The translations under genes were made by a program, and so were the position numbers. Shown here one piece after another: positions 53,685-58,832 of a DNA stretch of 58,832 nt. Numbering within the stretch: the first letter of the stretch is position 1; each line of letters begins with the position of its first letter. The stretch comes from Alphaproteobacteria bacterium (GTDB lineage: Bacteria > Pseudomonadota > Alphaproteobacteria > Sphingomonadales > Emcibacteraceae), in the NCBI GenBank assembly GCA_002401455.1, contig NVTE01000005.1, forward strand, positions 83,858 to 142,689. The letters are read 5' to 3'. Below the pieces are notes generated by a model that was not told where the DNA came from, made no database searches, and saw nothing but the letters and a program-made list of their open reading frames with translations.

Positions 53685-56600
53685 ATGACCAGGAAAAAGC
53701 CCTTAAACAGCAACGGTTTACCAACCCCTCAGGGCCTATATAACCCGATCAATGAACATGACAACTGCGGTATTGGCCTGGTCGCCAATATCAAGGGCGT
53801 CAAAAGCCATGACATTATTGTCAATGGCCTGGAAATTCTGAAGAACCTGACCCACCGCGGCGCGGTCGGAGCCGACCCCCTGTCCGGTGACGGGGCCGGC
53901 ATCCTGATCCAGATGCCCGATGACTTCATGCGCGCGGTCGCCAAAGACGAGGGCATCACCCTGCCGGTCCTTGGAGATTACGGTGTATTGATGATGTTCC
54001 TACCGCCGGAAAAAGACATTGCCGACAAAATCAAGAAAACCTTTGAAGATCTGGTTGCCCAGGAAGGTCAGAATTTTCTGGGCTGGCGCGATGTGCCCAC
54101 CGACAACAGCGGCTTCAGCGAAGGGGTCAAGGCCACAGAACCGGATGTGGTTCAGGGCTTTGTCGCCATCGGGGACAATTGCAAAGCCAATGCCGACTTT
54201 GAACTGAAGCTGTATCTGGTCCGCAAACAGCTGTCCAACCTCACCTTTGATATGGCCGAAGACACCAGCTATTATTATGGCTGTAGCTGCTCGAGCCGGA
54301 CCATGCTTTATAAAGGCATGCTGCTGGCCACCCAGGTCGGGGTCTATTATACCGACCTGACCGATGAGCGCATGGTCTCGGCCCTCGCTCTGGTTCATCA
54401 GCGCTTCTCCACCAACACGTTCCCGACCTGGAGCCTGGCCCAGCCGTTCCGCATGGTCTGCCACAACGGCGAGATCAACACGGTTCGCGGCAACGTCAAC
54501 TGGATGGCTGCCCGCCGCTTCAGCATGGAATCCTCGGTCATTGGCAAGGACCTGGAAAAACTGTGGCCGCTGATCCCCGAAGGTATCTCCGACACCGCAA
54601 GCTTTGACAATGCGCTCGAACTGCTGGTCGCTGGCGGCTATAGCATTGTCCACGCCATGATGATGCTGATCCCCGAAGCCTGGGCCGGCAATCCGCTGAT
54701 GGATGAAAAACGCCGGGCCTTTTATGAATATCATGCTGCCCTGATGGAGCCCTGGGACGGGCCGGCCGCCATGGCCTTCACCGACGGCACCCTGATCGGC
54801 GCCACCCTGGACCGTAACGGCCTCCGTCCGGCGCGTTATCTGGTGACCGACGATGACATGGTGGTGCTCGCCTCCGAAATGGGCGTGCTGCCGATCCCGG
54901 AAAACAAGATTGTCACGAAATGGCGTCTGCAGCCCGGTAAGATGCTGCTGATTGACACCAAACAGGGCCGGATCATCAGTGATGATGAGATCAAGGCGGA
55001 ACTGACCGGGGCCCATGACTATGAAGCGATTCTCGCCCGGACCCAGATCAAGCTGGAAGACCTGCCAGCGGAATTTTCCCCCCATCATGACACCGATGTG
55101 CCGCTGCTAAAACGTCAGCAGGCCTTTGGCTATACCCAGGAAGACATCAAACTACTGTTCCCACCCATGACCACCAGTGGTCAGGAAGCGCTGGGCTCCA
55201 TGGGTACCGATACCCCAATCTCAGCCCTGTCCAGTAAATCAAAGTTGCTCTACAGCTATTTCAAGCAGAATTTTGCCCAGGTGACCAACCCGCCCATCGA
55301 CCCGATCCGGGAAGAAGCAGTGATGTCTCTGGTGTCCTTCATTGGTCCCCGGCCCAACCTGCTGGATCTGGAAGGGGTTGGCACCCATAAACGACTCGAA
55401 GTGCGCCAGCCGATCCTGAGTAACGAAGATCTGGAAAAAATCCGGACCATTGGTGACATTCCGGACAATAATTTCAGGACCGTAACCATCGACGTCACCT
55501 ATGACGCCACCAAGGGTATCAAGGGCATGGATAATGCCATTGAAAGCATCTGCCTGCTGGCGGAAGTCTCTGTGATCGAGGGAGACAATATCATCATCCT
55601 GTCCGACCGGGGCGTCAGTGACGAACAGATCGCCATTCCGGCCCTGCTGGCCACATCGGCGGTCCATCATCACTTGATCCGCAAAGGGCTGCGCACCTCT
55701 GTCGGCCTCGTGGTTGAAACCGGCGAGGCCCGTGAGGTCCATCATTTCTGTGTGCTCGCCGGTTATGGTGCCGAAGCGATCAACCCCTATCTGGCGTTTG
55801 AGACCATCTCTGCCCTGGCCCCGGATATGGACGAAGACGTCAGCCCCCGGGTCGCCCGCATGCGCTATACCAAGGCCATCGACAAAGGTATCCTGAAGGT
55901 CATGTCCAAGATGGGTATCTCCACCTATCAGTCCTATTGTGGTGCCCAGATTTTTGACGCCGTTGGCCTGAACAGCGAATTCCTCGAGAAATATTTCACC
56001 AATACCCAAAGCTCTATCGAAGGGGTTGGCCTGAAGGAAATTTCCCGGGAAACCATCATGCGCCACGACCAGGCCTTCACCGACAGTCTGGTCTATAACA
56101 ACGCCCTTGATGTGGGCGGCGAATATGCCATCCGCCTGCGCGGGGAAGATCATATGTGGACCTCTGAAACAGTCAGCAGTCTCCAGCATGCCGTCCGCGG
56201 CAATAACCAGGAGCAATATGATAATTTCGCCCGCGAGATCAATGAACAGTCAGAACGTCTGCTGACCCCCCGGGGTATGTTTACGATCAAACTGGCCGAC
56301 AGCCCGATCTCTCTGGATGAGGTTGAACCGGCCAGCGAGATCGTCAAACGCTTTGTCACCGGCGCCATGTCCTTTGGCTCCATCAGCCGCGAAGCCCATA
56401 CCAACCTTGCCATCGCCATGAACCGCATCGGCGGCAAGTCCAACACCGGTGAAGGCGGCGAAGAACCCGATCGCTTTACCCCGGACCGTAACGGCGACCT
56501 GCGCCGCAGTGCCATCAAACAGGTGGCTTCGGGCCGCTTTGGCGTAACCACGGAATATCTGGTTAATGCGGACGAGATCCAGATCAAAATGGCCCAGGGC

Positions 56601-58340
56601 GCGAAACCCGGTGAAGGCGGCCAGCTGCCCGGCCATAAGGTTGATGCGGTGATTGCCAAAGTCCGGCACTCCACCCCCGGCGTCGCCCTGATTTCACCGC
56701 CGCCTCATCATGATATTTATTCGATTGAGGATCTGGCTCAGCTGATTTATGATCTGAAGAATGTCCAGCCAAAAGCCCGGATCAGCGTTAAGCTGGTCTC
56801 TGAAATCGGTGTCGGCACTGTCGCCGCCGGGGTCTCCAAGGCCAAGGCCGACCATCTGACCATCTCCGGGTATGACGGTGGTACCGGTGCCAGCCCGCTG
56901 ACCAGCATCAAGAATGCCGGCTCACCTTGGGAAATGGGCCTGGCGGAAACCCAGCAAACCCTGGTGCTCAATAAACTACGCGACCGGATCAGCCTGCAGG
57001 TTGACGGCGGCCTGAAGACCGGCCGGGACGTGATCATTGGCGCCCTGCTCGGAGCCGATGAGTTCGGCTTTGCCACCGCCCCGCTGATCGCCAGCGGCTG
57101 TATCATGATGCGCAAATGCCATCTCAATACCTGCCCCGTCGGTGTGGCGACCCAGGACCCGGTCCTGCGCCGAAAATTCAAGGGCAAGCCCGAACATGTG
57201 GTCAATTATTTCTTCTTTGTCGCCGAAGAAGTCCGCAAAATCATGGCCGACATGGGCGTGCGCAATATGAACGAAATCATCGGCCAGGCGGACCTTCTCA
57301 GCAAGAATACCGCCATCCGCCACTGGAAAGCCGATGGCCTGGACTTCAGCAACCTGTTCCATATGCCGGACCCCGGCGAGGGCAGTGATATCTACAACAC
57401 CACCCGCCAGAAGCATGACTTGGACGAGATACTGGATCGGAAACTTCTGGATCAGGCCTCTGAAGCGTTGGAGAACAAAACGCCGGTGCTCATTGAGGAA
57501 AAAATCAACAGCACCAACCGCTCCTGCGGCGCGATGTTGTCTGGTCGTGTGGCCGAGAAATACGGCTATGCCGGCCTGCCTGAGGGTACCATCCATGTCA
57601 AACTGTCTGGCACCGCCGGTCAGAGCTTCGGCACCTTTGTCGCCAAAGGCATCACCCTGGAGCTATCCGGTGAAGGCAATGATTATGTGGGCAAAGGCCT
57701 GAGCGGCGGGCGGTTGATTATCTATCCGCCAGCCGACAGCAAAATTGACCCGGAAAACAGCATCATCGTCGGCAATACCGTGCTTTACGGTGCGGTCAGC
57801 GGGGAATGTTATTTCCGCGGTGTCGCGGGCGAACGCTTTGCGGTCCGGAATTCTGGCGCCATCGCGGTTGTCGAGGGTGTCGGCGATCACGGCTGTGAAT
57901 ATATGACCGGCGGCTGTGTCGTGGTCATTGGCGAAACCGGGCGCAATTTTGCCGCTGGCATGAGCGGCGGCATCGCCTACGTCCTGGATGAGGCCGGTGA
58001 TTTTGAAAAACGCTGTAACCTGGCCATGGTCGAACTTGAACCGATGCCCGAAGAAGATGCCATGGCCCGCAAACACCAGTCCGGTGAATTAGAAAGTCAT
58101 GGCCGGGTCGATGTGCTGCGTAACAATATGTCCGGCAATGACGTGGAACGGCTGGTGACCCTGCTGGAAAACCATGTGCGCCATACCGGCAGTGTCCGCG
58201 CCCAGGCCATTCTGGATGATCAGGAGCATTACCTGCCGAAATTCGTCAAGGTCATGCCCGTTGAATATCGCCGGGCGTTGCAGGAAATGGCTCCGACCCA
58301 GACTGTACTGTCCGCCTATACCGGTCAAACATTGAATTAA
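53685..58340 (+). CDS. gltB: Glutamate synthase (NADPH) large subunit
   Basis: A 1551-residue GOGAT alpha subunit, making two glutamates from glutamine and 2-oxoglutarate. The N-terminal amidotransferase domain has nucleophile C28 in [12 protein letters not shown], implying removal of a 27-residue propeptide. The central and FMN barrel domains ([38 protein letters not shown]) are followed by the [3Fe-4S] cysteines in [17 protein letters not shown] and the C-terminal beta-helix ([14 protein letters not shown]). It is followed 13 nt later by gltD. The leader contains a terminator-like hairpin, and AGGA and GAGGAG lie before the ATG. Confidence 0.97.
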   Translation: MTRKKPLNSNGLPTPQGLYNPINEHDNCGIGLVANIKGVKSHDIIVNGLEILKNLTHRGAVGADPLSGDGAGILIQMPDDFMRAVAKDEGITLPVLGDYGVLMMFLPPEKDIADKIKKTFEDLVAQEGQNFLGWRDVPTDNSGFSEGVKATEPDVVQGFVAIGDNCKANADFELKLYLVRKQLSNLTFDMAEDTSYYYGCSCSSRTMLYKGMLLATQVGVYYTDLTDERMVSALALVHQRFSTNTFPTWSLAQPFRMVCHNGEINTVRGNVNWMAARRFSMESSVIGKDLEKLWPLIPEGISDTASFDNALELLVAGGYSIVHAMMMLIPEAWAGNPLMDEKRRAFYEYHAALMEPWDGPAAMAFTDGTLIGATLDRNGLRPARYLVTDDDMVVLASEMGVLPIPENKIVTKWRLQPGKMLLIDTKQGRIISDDEIKAELTGAHDYEAILARTQIKLEDLPAEFSPHHDTDVPLLKRQQAFGYTQEDIKLLFPPMTTSGQEALGSMGTDTPISALSSKSKLLYSYFKQNFAQVTNPPIDPIREEAVMSLVSFIGPRPNLLDLEGVGTHKRLEVRQPILSNEDLEKIRTIGDIPDNNFRTVTIDVTYDATKGIKGMDNAIESICLLAEVSVIEGDNIIILSDRGVSDEQIAIPALLATSAVHHHLIRKGLRTSVGLVVETGEAREVHHFCVLAGYGAEAINPYLAFETISALAPDMDEDVSPRVARMRYTKAIDKGILKVMSKMGISTYQSYCGAQIFDAVGLNSEFLEKYFTNTQSSIEGVGLKEISRETIMRHDQAFTDSLVYNNALDVGGEYAIRLRGEDHMWTSETVSSLQHAVRGNNQEQYDNFAREINEQSERLLTPRGMFTIKLADSPISLDEVEPASEIVKRFVTGAMSFGSISREAHTNLAIAMNRIGGKSNTGEGGEEPDRFTPDRNGDLRRSAIKQVASGRFGVTTEYLVNADEIQIKMAQGAKPGEGGQLPGHKVDAVIAKVRHSTPGVALISPPPHHDIYSIEDLAQLIYDLKNVQPKARISVKLVSEIGVGTVAAGVSKAKADHLTISGYDGGTGASPLTSIKNAGSPWEMGLAETQQTLVLNKLRDRISLQVDGGLKTGRDVIIGALLGADEFGFATAPLIASGCIMMRKCHLNTCPVGVATQDPVLRRKFKGKPEHVVNYFFFVAEEVRKIMADMGVRNMNEIIGQADLLSKNTAIRHWKADGLDFSNLFHMPDPGEGSDIYNTTRQKHDLDEILDRKLLDQASEALENKTPVLIEEKINSTNRSCGAMLSGRVAEKYGYAGLPEGTIHVKLSGTAGQSFGTFVAKGITLELSGEGNDYVGKGLSGGRLIIYPPADSKIDPENSIIVGNTVLYGAVSGECYFRGVAGERFAVRNSGAIAVVEGVGDHGCEYMTGGCVVVIGETGRNFAAGMSGGIAYVLDEAGDFEKRCNLAMVELEPMPEEDAMARKHQSGELESHGRVDVLRNNMSGNDVERLVTLLENHVRHTGSVRAQAILDDQEHYLPKFVKVMPVEYRRALQEMAPTQTVLSAYTGQTLN

Positions 58341-58353
58341 GAAGGAACTGAAA

Positions 58354-58832
58354 ATGGGAAAACCTACTGGATTTATGGAATTTACCCGTCAGGAACGGAC
58401 CTATGCCCCTGCGGGCGACCGGGTGCGTCATTATGATGAATTTACCAACCCCCTACGCGATGCCCGGGTCTCGGAACAGGGCGGCCGCTGCATGGACTGT
58501 GGCATTCCGTTCTGTCACACCGGTTGCCCGGTCAATAACATGATTCCCGACTGGAACGACCTGGTCTGGAAGGAAGACTGGCAGGGGGCGCTTGATACCC
58601 TGCATTCGACCAATAACTTTCCGGAGTTTACCGGACGCATCTGCCCCGCGCCCTGCGAGGCGGCCTGTACGCTGAACCTTGATGATCAGCCCGTGACCAT
58701 CAAGACCATCGAATGTGCCATCGTCGATAAGGGCTGGGAAAACGGCTGGATCACGCCGCTGACGGCGCCAAAGAAAACCGGCAAGAAAGTTGCCGTCGTC
58801 GGCTCCGGACCGGCCGGTCTCGCCGCTGCCCA
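58354..58832 (+). CDS. gltD: Glutamate synthase small subunit, N-terminal part
   Basis: The first 159 residues; the gene runs off the right edge. The N-terminal cysteine-rich [4Fe-4S] domain is clear ([20 protein letters not shown], then [12 protein letters not shown]). A linker is followed by the start of the FAD Rossmann fold, [15 protein letters not shown]. GltD passes electrons from NADPH through FAD to GltB. It begins 13 nt after gltB with AAGGAAC as ribosome site, so the two form one operon. Confidence 0.96.
   Translation, partial: MGKPTGFMEFTRQERTYAPAGDRVRHYDEFTNPLRDARVSEQGGRCMDCGIPFCHTGCPVNNMIPDWNDLVWKEDWQGALDTLHSTNNFPEFTGRICPAPCEAACTLNLDDQPVTIKTIECAIVDKGWENGWITPLTAPKKTGKKVAVVGSGPAGLAAA

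Noticed and set aside
54000..55088. Long minus-strand open frame (362 codons) opposite gltB; also 55239-56216
   Set aside because: Both lie wholly inside gltB and have the unusual composition expected of antisense frames in GC-rich third-position DNA.

Overview
The window comes from a Gram-negative alphaproteobacterium. Every clearly recognisable gene has the sequence character and order seen in that class: an HtpG with an acidic insert, the full System I cytochrome c maturation set, a short FtsY without an acidic A-domain, a GTG-started aconitase, NrdA lacking an ATP cone, and gltB followed by gltD. A PEP-CTERM protein, a TonB receptor, an outer-membrane porin, an NhaC antiporter and a fadH-type dienoyl-CoA reductase suggest a free-living, probably marine heterotroph near Emcibacterales or Kordiimonadales. 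That placement is inference. There are no tRNA or rRNA genes, insertion sequences, CRISPR arrays or phage genes. The segment reads as ordinary chromosome, densely packed, with htpG cut at the left edge and gltD at the right.

Layout. 1-5.7 kb: end of htpG, a DUF1223 thioredoxin-like exported protein, an unknown membrane protein and aconitase acnA. 5.7-7.75 kb: a chemoreceptor with a C-terminal PilZ (c-di-GMP) domain and a small membrane protein. 7.8-15.2 kb: ccmAB, a small antisense membrane gene, then ccmCDEFGHI, the latter behind a textbook FNR/FixK box. 15.3-19.6 kb: a small Gln-rich protein, a hairpin-rich gap, and the leftward operon dapF-mtaB-ftsY-yciB. 19.6-24.2 kb: an SLC13 carboxylate permease, an XRE-cupin regulator and kbl-tdh (threonine to glycine plus acetyl-CoA), with a repeated TGGAATTT operator-like element tying regulator and targets together. 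24.2-35.9 kb: an orphan CHASE-like histidine kinase, msrA, a Tas-type aldo/keto reductase, an FNR-boxed porin, a MacB-like ABC exporter (ATPase, FtsX permease, HlyD adaptor), an NhaC antiporter and an asparaginase. 36.2-42.9 kb: a TonB receptor, an NTF2-like gene plus TetR regulator divergent from fadH, and a Bcr/CflA-type MFS exporter. 43-47.1 kb: a PEP-CTERM protein divergent from a PrsT-like TPR protein. 47.2-58.8 kb: nrdAB, hrpB and gltBD.

The most interesting part is regulatory architecture in the gaps. (i) A near-perfect sigma-54 promoter precedes the PEP-CTERM gene, with a perfect 10-bp-arm inverted repeat about 98 bp upstream. The repeat lies almost equally far from a degenerate sigma-54-like site for the divergent PrsT gene. 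(ii) FNR boxes stand at about -41.5 of ccmC and about -40.5 of the porin gene. (iii) The TetR/fadH gap holds one 13-bp palindrome that supplies perfect TTGACA -35 hexamers to both divergent promoters, and the TetR transcript is predicted to be leaderless. (iv) An intrinsic-terminator hairpin sits in the gltB leader. No complete, unnamed multi-gene system was found; the PEP-CTERM/PrsT pair and its control region are the closest to one.
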